Of a stretch of DNA of 34,651 nucleotides, positions 17,925-27,605 are shown piece by piece (within the stretch, counting starts at the first letter, position 1; each line of letters starts with the position of its first letter). Location of the stretch: positions 1 to 34,651 of the forward strand of contig VKHL01000222.1 in assembly GCA_015146655.1 (NCBI GenBank). Reading direction: 5' to 3'. The notes beneath the pieces were generated by a model. That model saw only the letters and a program-made list of their open reading frames with translations. It was not told the origin of the DNA and searched no databases. The position numbers and the translations under genes are program-made. The stretch comes from Ochromonas danica. Its lineage: Eukaryota; Sar; Chrysophyceae; Chromulinales; Chromulinaceae.

Positions 17925-19142
17925 TTATGAACAATCGCTTGAATCAACGTCAGTCTCGGAGGTCTCACGAATAATATTCACAGTCACATCTGTTTTCCCT
18001 TCACCTTTGCTTTCAACGTCTGCTAAAGAAGACTGGAAGGGCAATCGAGTAATCACTAGAGGATTATCTACACTTATCGCACGCTCTCCCTGTTCCTTAT
18101 TGGGCGTCTTCTCTGAAACAGAGGTGCGAAACATACCTCCAACGAAAGAGCTCGGGCGATTCCAGTCAAACAGCGAAGATCGTGCGGGCTTGGCGATGGC
18201 TACAAGAGAGAGAGAACCAGTTTCATTGGTGAAGAGATCGTAGGCCTCTTCTGTCGCAACCGAAACAACGGAAGCCGGTCCCGCAAGATCACACTCTTCG
18301 ACAGGCGAGGCCTGACACCTCAGCTTGCTTTTAAGAATTTGAAAAGCAGAAGGTTGCATGACAAGAAAGATAGCCAGATAGCCTACGCTGACAAGGGGAG
18401 TCACAATGGTGAGAAAGATCAAACAGGCATACTGGCTACGAGAAGCTTGATTTGGGTCAATATTCGAACCGTAAGACGCTTCATACCAGGCGTAGCCAGA
18501 GCGACCGAGAGCCTGTAAAAGTGGATAATATATCATCCGTCGAGTTACATTCTCAATAGCTCTCTCCTGGATCGACTTTTCAACTCTTTTCGAGCTCATA
18601 AGACTGATCTTGTAGATGGTTATGATACATAGAACAAAATTGACTCCAATAGAGGCTAGGCGAAGGTAGTAATAGAAGTCGAGCACGCTGACTTCCTCCA
18701 AGTCTTTATTGGTCGCCTGCTGCGGCACCACACTGAAGAAATAAAGTAAGGCATCCACCAAGCCTGGGACAAAAGTTGACAAAAAGACCAAATTGAAGCG
18801 ACCCACCACATCTGGCTTTTGTCTGAAGGTGATGACATACCAAGCGACGAAGGCGATCCAGTTACTCGCCAGAGATCCGCCAATCCCACTGAGCAACTGA
18901 AAGAAGTTTGCAGCAGCAGTAATGTAGTGCCCACAATTGACATTGCTGAAGAAGAAAGTTATGTCGTAGAGGATCTGATAGCAGCTCATAGTGAGCACTA
19001 GCCGGAGATGCCCTCCGTTCTCTGTTTTCATGAGATGAATTAGCCATATGGTGATTGCAGAAGATAGCGCTCCAATCACACTCATGGTAATGTTTAATCC
19101 CAGGTACACTCGATCTAATTCATTAGAAACGACAAACACCAT
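17925..19142 (-). CDS. Seven-transmembrane GPCR-like protein
   Basis: A single-exon gene of 405 residues. About seven hydrophobic helices occupy residues 1-275 (for example 13-36, 48-66, 78-103, 117-140, 160-182, 200-220, 240-265). A hydrophilic Ser/Thr/Glu-rich cytoplasmic tail of about 130 residues follows. Two Cys-rich points and an RRMIYYPLLQALGRSGYAWY block before helix 6 resemble uncharacterised protist receptors in the cAMP/Frizzled/secretin-like superfamily. There is no large extracellular N-terminal domain. The assignment as a signalling receptor is inferred from topology; ligand and G-protein coupling are unknown. The ATG at 19142 precedes a short polar N-terminus as expected for such receptors. 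Confidence 0.65.
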   Translation of the reverse strand: MVFVVSNELDRVYLGLNITMSVIGALSSAITIWLIHLMKTENGGHLRLVLTMSCYQILYDITFFFSNVNCGHYITAAANFFQLLSGIGGSLASNWIAFVAWYVITFRQKPDVVGRFNLVFLSTFVPGLVDALLYFFSVVPQQATNKDLEEVSVLDFYYYLRLASIGVNFVLCIITIYKISLMSSKRVEKSIQERAIENVTRRMIYYPLLQALGRSGYAWYEASYGSNIDPNQASRSQYACLIFLTIVTPLVSVGYLAIFLVMQPSAFQILKSKLRCQASPVEECDLAGPASVVSVATEEAYDLFTNETGSLSLVAIAKPARSSLFDWNRPSSFVGGMFRTSVSEKTPNKEQGERAISVDNPLVITRLPFQSSLADVESKGEGKTDVTVNIIRETSETDVDSSDCS

Positions 19143-19653
19143 CTACTCTTACGACCCAAGCACAGTGCCAAATGGACAAATTAGACTAGTATGGATATAG
19201 TTATGATCCAATGAGATAATCCCAATCCTCTCGTTATCCTCTACTGCGCTGAGATGAGATTTGCAGTGCCGTAGAAGTCTCCTGCCCTGCAGAACAAAAA
19301 CAGTTTATTGGATAACATTCAGCAGCAGTACATGTAGCAGTCTAGACCTCCTGGAGTCTACATGTATTGATTTAAATTTATGATGCCCCCATGCTGTGTT
19401 GAACAGCAATCCATCCCTCACCACCCCTTGCTCCTAAAGATGAGGATTCTAATTTCATTTACTATTTATATTAATTGAGCAACTCGTCAGAAATGGACAA
19501 CATAGAACAAAGATCTAACTCACAGTTACTCATACGCTAAATCTTCAGCAATATGGCACATGGGAAGACCACTCTTCTCCCAACAGGATAAGGATCTGTT
19601 ATTTTGACCTTCACCTTCACTTCATCCGTTGAACATCCGTTGACCCCAAAATA
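19143..19653. other. Intergenic region with a small inverted repeat
   Basis: About 510 bp between the receptor-like start and the ATG7 stop. It contains a perfect 9-bp inverted repeat (TACATGTAG at 19329-19337, CTACATGTA at 19358-19366) with a 20-base loop that includes GTCTAGAC-like text. ATCCGTTGA occurs twice near 19624-19642. No gene is recognised. Confidence 0.5.
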
Positions 19654-21902
19654 TTAAAAATCATCCTCTTCATTATCAAGAAATGTCGCATCAAGCCGAT
19701 CAATGATCTGACGCACACCACTGATCTCTTCCAAGATCCCGGGCTGATGGCAAACTTGGCGCACGAAGCCAATCGAGTCCGCATTATATGCCTCAACAAC
19801 TGGTGCGCTGCATGCCGTGCAGCACGGAAAAGCAGGACTCTGCATTGTCAATTGACTGAAGTCCACCAAACTACCACGTACCTGATGCGGTGTGGGCAGA
19901 CCATGTAGCAAGTTCACAAGCATTTCTACCGCGATGCCGGCTGCAATGAAAGCCAAACCGGGCCGTGTGATGGTGCATTGCTGGTCCAGTGTGCGGTTAC
20001 GAGTAGAATTGCCAGCCGAAACCACATCATTACAGAAGTAACACCCCAACGTTGAATGAGGGGACTCAGGAACGCCATGATGCATGACCAAGTAAGAGTC
20101 AAAGCCAAGGGCGGCATTAACGACAATCTTTCCTCGCGCTTTAGCCAAGACGGTAGGCAGCCAACTAGATCAGACAAGGCAATAACAAGATCAGATCGAA
20201 TGATCCCAACATTATCTAAACATATTGACTATACATATACAATAGAAAGTAACTGACCGAGCTTCCCGAGAGTCTGTGAGAGCAAAGAGAACATCATGGT
20301 CCTCCACAAGCTGTTCAAATCTCAACAGAGCGGCCTCTCCTTCCAGGCATCTGCATTCTCCATCTGCTGTAACAGTGGCGTTGTCAGAAGAAAGAATAGG
20401 ATGGCCCGGCATCGGAATGGCTAGCACTTCTCCACGAGCCTTGATTGTTGGGTTAACTTCAATCAGTCGGGTAGCCGCCTGCGTAGCTTTATACACGCCA
20501 CTAACACAATCCTCAGATGTATAAAGGCATTGTCTTGTAGGCGTGCTGTAGTGAACCTTGCCGCTGTCCACGAAAGTGATCGAGCGCACACCATACCCGA
20601 GCAACAAGCGGCCCACGGCGCAGCCAAGTGTGCCTGCACCAAGCAATAAGCATCGCGTATTTTGTACGAGCTGAGTATCCAACTCTGGCCAGAGACGCCA
20701 CTTCATGAGATGTAGGTTTAGATCTGTAGCCTGGTTTATCAAACTATGCGGGTTAAGGCTCGCTTGAAGGTCTGCAAGCCGCGGACCTGCCTTGCCACGT
20801 TCATTGGGCTCCCATCCCACTACTTGCACAATCTTTGCTATTTCTTCCTCTTCAGTTACGGCCAGTCCCTCCTGCACTCTTCCAAAGGTATCCTTAACTT
20901 TCTCCCAAAACAAGCCATAATTGCTGAGACTCAAATGCAATATTTGAGACCGATCAGAGTTTTCTAACAATACAGGCAAACTTAGAAGATCAAACTATCA
21001 ACAAGGCATTTCCACTTACCAATATGCGCTAATCTCTCCAATGCGTTATTTCCACTTCGAAAAACAGTATTTCTCAAGAGAAGAATTGAAAGGTTCAGCT
21101 CATTCTGCCCCGCCTTGAAGGCTTCGTAGGTAAGGGCTAACAACAAGTTGCGGCCAGACCAACCCAGCGTCTCTCCAACTCCTTCATCTGCTATTACCAG
21201 AACATCTCCATCTTGTGGTAGAGAAGATACTGGAAAGCTACAAAAGCCACTTCCTGCATTCTCCTCGACCGCTTCTCGGCGACATACGAAGACCCGCTCT
21301 GATTGATTGCGCAAGAAGTGAGCATAGGCGACAGACAGCAAATTCCCAAAGCCATCAAGTGCCTGCGAAGGCTTGCAACTCGTATAGAGAGATGAGCGAG
21401 GGACGAGGGCAGGTCTAGCTAGCCAGTAAGTGAAGCGGTAGTCCTTCAGCTCTCCGAAAACTAAGAGCACAAAATGCTCATTTCCACAGAGATTTAACGA
21501 AGAGCCGCTCAGCATGGCGCGCAAACTTTCCCATCCCACTCTCTCTATGAGAGCGCGCTTGTCTATATCCCGGAATTCCTGCGGAAAACACGCGATCGTT
21601 GAGGAAAGAACAGCAAATATAGTCGCGAAGAGATGGTGATGGTAGTGATGGTGACTAACCTCAACTGTGTTCACCACAACAAGTCTTCCGCTTGCAAGAG
21701 AAGAATCCTCGCTGGCTGTGAAAGACTCCTTGCTAAACTTTAGAGCTCCTCCAAGGTCTCCATCGGACAAGTCAACTTTGGCAGTGACGGAAATACTGTT
21801 TTGTGAGAGCTTCCAAATATGCAGCTTGCGATGATAAAACTCCGTCCAAAAGGAAGGTTCTATAAAGCTTCGAGGAGCAGTAAATTGGAGGGGACTGCTC
21901 AT
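19654..21902 (-). CDS. ATG7: ATG7, E1-like enzyme of autophagy
   Basis: Four exons, 21902-21660, 21578-21020, 20963-20258 and 20164-19654, with introns of 81, 56 and 93 bp, encode about 672 residues (yeast 630, human 703). ATG7 adenylates ATG8 and ATG12 and passes them to ATG3 and ATG10. The N-terminal domain (PRSFIEPSFWTEFY; YRFTYWLARPAL) binds E2s. The adenylation domain has GWEPNERGKAGPR, LLLGAGTLGC (nucleotide loop about 376-381), TFVDSGKV and ALTDSREARWLPT. The catalytic Cys is in TLDQQCTITRPG, about residue 566. The acidic C-terminus (DNEEDDF) is the ATG8-recruiting tail. The ATG at 21902 fits the family start; the frame is open further 5' but that extension is Cys-rich and unlikely. 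Intron 1 is 81 bp and free of in-frame stops. Confidence 0.95.
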
Positions 21903-22289
21903 AATAGAAGAGAGAACAAATACAAAAAAGAAATCTTGGTCTTTCTCAGGCCGCACTGAAGCACTGCAAGGGTAACAAGAACAACAAGAATGACAACAAC
22001 AACACGAACAGAGGGGTATTAACTTAATTAGTTCTGATTGCAACTTGCGGGGGTAGTTTCATACAGCAGCAATAGCGAGAGTTTAGCGTTTTAGCGTTTT
22101 GGGAGTTTCGTGCGGGGGATTTCTCCCTCTATGCTAGTTTGTGGTAATCATCGTTATTTATTGGCGATCAAAGTTGTATAAACAATGTAAATATTACACG
22201 ATATTGAGCCATCAAAGGTAGTCTAAACATTTCAATGCGTGCTCTCTTCAAAGAGCATAAAAGAAAACAAAGGAGATCGCATTGTGTTC
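21903..22289. other. ATG7 promoter / SEL1L-like 3' interval carrying repeat copy B
   Basis: 387 bp between the ATG7 start and the SEL1L-like stop, both on the minus strand. The repeat at 22134-22223 occupies nearly a quarter of it. The rest shows only a short TTTAGCG duplication near 22080-22100. Confidence 0.55.
22134..22223 (-). repeat. Dispersed repeat, copy B (90 bp)
   Basis: Near-identical reverse complement of 206-296, with one substitution and one missing T. It lies 66 bp downstream of the SEL1L-like stop and about 230 bp upstream of the ATG7 start. See copy A for description. Confidence 0.9.
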
Positions 22290-25200
22290 TCACCGCCTCC
22301 GAGCCAGTCGCACGGTAACTAACAAGAGGAGGAGAGTGAGGAATAAAGGGAGGAACAGAAAGCTCTTCCACCAGAATGGCAGATCATTTGTCCATCGAAG
22401 AAATTGATGCCCACGAAGCTGCGCGATAGCCAGCAGAGGAGCAATTCCAGCGGTGCTCTGCAGAGACTGTCCGTCCTGCTTTAGAGCTTGACGAAATCTC
22501 ATCAAAGCGCTCTCCTCTTCTCCAGCTTCGAACTCCAGCCATCCAAGGTCGAGATAGGCTGCAACACTTCCTTGACTGGCAGCGGCTTTGAGAACTTTCA
22601 CTGCTTTTCTTCGGACGTCCTCTGATTCAGACGCTTCTTGGCCAAGCTTCACCCCGCGGTCACTCTTCAGGAGAAGTTGAGCCACAGCATACAAACTGCT
22701 TGCTTCTCCAGAATTGGCGAGTTGAGATAGTAGCAAGAAGTAGTCCTCACAAAGCCTTTTCGAAGTGTTGGTGGCATTGCCTTCATACAACATGTCGATA
22801 GAATGAACAGCACCGTCCTCAGCAGACAATAGAAGGTCGGGACTTGTTTTAGAGAAGGGCCATTTGGTGGCGCACAGATAGAGCAAGTTGGCTTGAGAAG
22901 AGGGAAGGCCCAAATCAGCTCCTTCTTGCCACCTTTCTGCAGCCAACACTTCTCGTCCGGAAAGATAAGCTGCCAGCGCTTGTTGAGCCACTTCACGAGG
23001 ACGGTAGGTCATAAGAGAAAGCCTCCGCAACAGAGGCAAAGCTGCGAGACAAGCGCCGCGGTACTGTCCCCAAGGAGCGCGAAGAAGAACAACTTCTCTG
23101 CCTGGAAGCGAAGCCATCAGATCCTCTTCGTCGTCCTCCTTGGATCGACTTTCATTGAGAGAAGGAAAGATAGCCTTTTCATACTTCCTCTGAGTGATTT
23201 GTGCGAGCCTTTCGCGACCGTGTTGTGCGAGCCACGACTCGCCATCAAAGAGGGCATGCGAGAGGTAGTTGGACGCTCGCAGATGTCCGCGAGACGTGGC
23301 CGTTGCCAGCAAGCGCAGCCCGGCCGAAATATTTTTCTCGACGTTCAGAGAGATCATAGCTAGAGAAAATACCGCGTCATCGCAACCTTTGGAAGCCGCG
23401 AGCTTGTAGTAATGCTTTGCCAAGGTGACGTTTTCACCTTCATCGTCGTACATGTAGTGGTTGCCCATTGCATGCAGGGCAAGCGAGAAAGGCATGAGGG
23501 GATGATGTGCCGAGCGGTTGAAATACTCCGTTGCTCGCGAGAGATTGCGCGGCAGTCCTGCTTGGCCATGGGCGTGGAGGACACCGACATTGTATAAAGC
23601 CTCCGCATGACCCTGCGCAGCGGCTTGCTCAAACCAGTGCCGTGCTACGTGCTCATTCCGCGGCAGGCCGCCGAGTCCCCAGAAGTGCTTCTTGGCGAGC
23701 CAAATTTGAGCGTCGGGGTCTCCACCAAGCGCGTCTTGCTCCGTGAGGAGGTGCTGATCATCCGTCAATCCACCAAAGCCTAAAAACCAAATGCATTGCG
23801 GTTAGACCGGAAGCATATCTAATGAACACGTTAAGGCAGTCACCAGAACCTGAGATTGCAAGTCCCTCGAAGCTTTCCAGCCGCACGTCTTCCACCTCCC
23901 CGGTACCACTATGAAAGAGACTATATTGAGAGACTGTGTACTGAGAGATTGGAAAGTAATAAGCTGCCGCCTCCAGACAGTCACTTTCTGTTTCTTTCTC
24001 TGACTCATTCAATAGTTCCAAGATCAAGTCTTGGATATTGAATCGAGGAGGGGAAGGCTCGGAATCGTCTGTTATTACCTCAGGTGGACTCGCCATCTCA
24101 CTGGTCAAAGGAAATTGTGTGGATAGTGGCCTTTGATGTGGTCTTCCCCAAATCGATCTTCCATCGTCGAGTTTCTTTTGGTTCTTCTGACTGACTCTTC
24201 GCATTGGTCCATCCCACGACAGCTTCTTTTCGCCAGTCTGCTTCTCTTCCATAGAAATACTCCTTTCTGTGACTTCAACAGAAGCATTTTGCTTCTGAGA
24301 AGATGTGGCGGTCTCGTCGAACGACTTGGTCCAATGCGATAAACGTTGTTGGCTGAGGACTGCCCGATAGCCACGATAACCACGATGATAGCCAAGCAAT
24401 AATAAGATAGGTTGAAGTAAATGTGGTGCGATAGGAAAGGGCCACGACTCATCTTCGATGTCTCCCAGAAGGCGAAGATCGTGAAGCGCCCCGTCGGTAG
24501 AAACTTCGGCGAGCAACAGCGCGACCTGCCAAGCCGCAGACGCATTGGTTAAACCTCCTGGACTATGTAGCAACTGCCGACCAGCTTTATACAATCCCTG
24601 GATTCTGCCAAGAGGATGGCGATGATAATAACCGCGACGTTGATGCTGATGTTGCCATTCCAATCGTCGTCGTTCCACGCCAGACAAAACCTTTTCCTCC
24701 CCTTCCCCTGTCAGATGAGACGCAGAGGCGTTGTATCGAATACCAAACCAACTAATAGCCCAAGAAAGCAGAGCTGATGTCGTAGACTTGGACGAGGAGG
24801 TAGAGGCTGGCTGCAGAATGCCTATATCAGGCACTCCATACTCCTTCTCCTCCTTCCCTTGCTGGTCCAATTGCTCCATCAAGCCTGTCATCAAATCATC
24901 TTCATGTACTAAATCTGCCACTCTTTCAAGTACTTCTTCAGGAACAGTCAAGCTGTGGTCGGTTGGCAGCAGCAAAGAGAAATCAGTTGCTGTCACCAAC
25001 TCGTGCAGGCATTCCCAGAGCAAGTATCCCCATTGCCAAGCCCTAACCTCGCGAAATACATCGTATAGAAGAGAGAAGGCGCTTTCAGAAGGTGGCTTTA
25101 ACCTTGTAGCCAGGTCAGCAATGTCGTGATCATTCAGAGCAACCGGAGCGATGAAGAGGCTTGCCACCAAAGCCGGGGGTCGCGCTATAACCCTCGAATG

Positions 25201-26070
25201 ACCTAACTTAATGATGACGTTCTCCGGTACAAATGAATCAGAGTAGAACTGGGTCGATTGACCTTGTTGTTGGCAGTGCACATTCATCCTCTTGAGCGCA
25301 GGGCAACTGACCTGCTCATTCAAGAAACGAACATAGTCGGCAAACTTCCCGTCGATGTAGAACTTGGCCATATCACCCTTGATGGTAATAGCCAGATGGA
25401 TCCAATCTTCGTAACGCACCTGTCCCAACCACAGGCCGAGGAAGTCATCATGTGCATCCTGCAGTACGGAGAAGAAAAACTGATCGGGACGCCTCCCAAC
25501 ATTGAATAGTATTGAAGGCAAGATGGACGAGTGGCGATAGCTTGCATTTAGAAAATGAATAGATCGAGAATGAAAGATGTTCTGAAAGGTGCCTGCTCTG
25601 AGGGGCCGTGGAGGGCGGGCGATCCACACAAACAGCGACAGCGTGTAGGCGCAGCCAGCCTGGAGGAGGCGGGGAAAGGAGAGGGTGGTAAAAGAGGAAA
25701 GTGCGGCTGGCCCTCGTAGCAAGATGCTCTCCTCAACAGAGGAAGCGTTTGCTGGAAGGGGCTGGGACTGAGTCGGTAGGGTATCTTTCCAGCCAAAGCA
25801 GGCTGTCCCATTATCATCCAGCCTGGGACGGATCAGACTTCTGTCTGCATTTCTAGCGACAGAGGAGAACAAGTGACAGTGGAAAGTTGAGTCTGTCTCG
25901 GAGGCAGGCTGCAGCTGGAAGGATTGGCAGAGCGGATCAGCGCGACAGCGACTCTCGCAAGCAGGCAAATCGTTGGCTGGAATGAGATGAACAGACTTGA
26001 TAAACGGATTATATGTTGGATCAACTGAGGCGTTCACGCAACAGATCAAGAAAAGAGCTATAACAAGCAT
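22290..26070 (-). CDS. SEL1L/HRD3-like ER membrane protein with PAN-like and lectin-like ectodomain
   Basis: Two exons, 26070-23850 and 23779-22290, with a 69-bp intron, encode about 1236 residues. The start MLVIALFLICCVNA is a signal peptide. A Cys-rich apple/PAN-like segment (about 30-65, CESRCRADPLCQSFQL) is followed by a laminin-G/concanavalin-A-like domain (about 130-330; WIHLAITIKGDMAKFYIDGK). Exon 2 holds SEL1 repeats such as ARHWFEQAAAQGHAEALYNV and AKHYYKLAASKGCDDAVFSL. A single membrane span (about 1210-1230) and RLARRR end the chain. Topology and repeats fit SEL1L/HRD3, which hands misfolded glycoproteins to the HRD1 ligase. The lectin-like part could recognise glycans. Several N-x-S/T sequons occur. 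The upstream in-frame extension is polar and skipped because it would bury the signal peptide. Confidence 0.8.
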
Positions 26071-26476
26071 TTCATTTCCCCCAATCGCAATCTGGAAATC
26101 ACTCTGCTCTGTTTTGTTTTGTTTTGTTTTTTCTTGTCTTCTTGCTCTTTCTCTGTTGTTCCGGGTGTTGTGCTGCTTTTTTGGTTTTTGGTTTTCGTGT
26201 TTGGGTTCTGTTGTTTTGCGTTGCGCCACTCCATTCCAGCTTCGAGTAAGTCTGTTGGTCGTTATGAGAGCAACTTTGTGTAACTAAATCGCTCTGTATA
26301 AATTTGTTTGGTATAGAATTAAGCTCTGATTGAGAAGGATTGCTGCTGCTGCTGCTTGCAAAGGGTCGTAATGATACCTTGAAGTTGGAAATCACACAGA
26401 AGTTTACATCCTTAGTAAAACTTCTCTTTGTTAGGTTTAGCGAATATAGACAGTCCTTCTAACTGGCACTAACCCA
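26071..26476. other. Intergenic region with GTTTT microsatellite
   Basis: About 400 bp between the SEL1L-like start and the gamma-CA-like stop. It includes (GTTTT)n-rich DNA at about 26106-26135 and GCT repeats near 26341-26356. No gene is recognised. It includes the SEL1L-like promoter. Confidence 0.5.
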
Positions 26477-27428
26477 TTATTTACCAGTGGAAGAGCCGGC
26501 AGAAACTGGATGATCCAAAATGCGGCCAGGGATGGAGTGACCTTCGAAATCTCCCAGCGATTTCGCCATCTGCTCTGGGGTTTGAGGAACGAAATAATCG
26601 GGATGGCGATTTTCAATCTAAAAGGAATGAAAAGGTTAGAATGTCAGAGTGCCGACGATCAAACAAAGCGATCCTATCATACCTGCTCGTAGTCATATTC
26701 GTCCACCTCTATCCTCTCCCACGACTTAGCGTTCTCTCCGGCATGAACGACGGCCAAATCTAGAGTCTCCGAGTGGCTCGCATGGAGGGCGGCGAGCTCA
26801 GCCTCGGAAAGGGTGCGCAGAAAGGCAGCTGGAGCACCAGCCCATAATTGACCGCTAGGAATGGTGGTGCCAGCAGGCACGACCGCACCAGCTGCAACGA
26901 CTGCGTTAGCCTGAATGAACGCCCCGGTGCCGATCTTAGCGCCCTCGCCGATTATGCTGTTGTTCTCAACGACGCTGTCCACAACCCAGGCACCGCTGCC
27001 AATGGAGACATTGGAGCCAATCTTGGTGGATTGCTTCACGCTGGAGATAACACTCAGATCTCCGATAGAAGAGTTATCACCGATGGTGACATCAGCCTTG
27101 CCACCGCGAACAACAGCACCGTACCAGACGGCAGAGTTGGCTCCCACGGTGACATTTCCAACAACGGCAGCCGAAGGAGCAACAAAAGATCCCGCAATAT
27201 TTGGTCTAACGCCTTTAATGGCAGCAGAGCGCAGACTGGGCTGGACTGTAGCCGGCAAGGACGGGTAATTAATATGAGAACATCACCTTCCATGGAATGA
27301 GCCGACAAAATCATAATTCACTTACGCTTCTCGACATAGGGAGTCACCTCCAGTCCACGGCCAAGGGCATCAAGAGACTGGCCTGCAGTACGAATCACAG
27401 AGCAAATGGCTCTCTGGACAGCTTTCAT
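26477..27428 (-). CDS. Gamma-carbonic anhydrase-like protein (mitochondrial complex I type), zinc ligands missing
   Basis: Three exons, 27428-27326, 27245-26683 and 26617-26477, with introns of 80 and 65 bp, encode 268 residues. The N-terminus (MKAVQRAICSVIRTAGQSLD, ALGRGLEV) matches mitochondrial gamma-CA subunits of complex I. A left-handed beta-helix of hexapeptides follows (FVAPSAAVVGNVTVGANSAV, WYGAVVRGG, IPSGQLWAGAPAAFLR). In active gamma-CAs three His bind zinc, in VHV and GHSAVLHG contexts. Here those positions read VISSV and SIGSGAWVVDS, so all three His are lost. It is therefore best called CAL-like, structural or non-catalytic. Family members form the matrix-facing gamma-CA trimer of complex I in plants and many protists. 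The final exon adds an unremarkable acidic/Pro tail. Confidence 0.88.
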
Positions 27429-27605
27429 GGCGGAATAGGCTAATGATAGACCGAGCGAGCAGTCGCAGTGGGCAAGGCCAGAGCAGCGCTGCAGCATCTC
27501 CGCGGGGAGGACGGAAACGGTGTTATCAAACAAAAACGCGTTTTATCGTTAACTTTAAAATAGAGTGGGGATGAAAAGAAAAGAAGTCAACTTTGCTGCA
27601 AAAAG

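Noticed and set aside
22893-23363. Plus-strand frame opposite the SEL1 repeats
   Set aside because: No recognisable motif, and the minus-strand frame has clear SEL1 repeats.
26106-26135. GTTTT tract as a polyA tail of a retrotransposed gene
   Set aside because: It is a short pentanucleotide microsatellite with no flanking duplication and no retrocopy sequence beside it.
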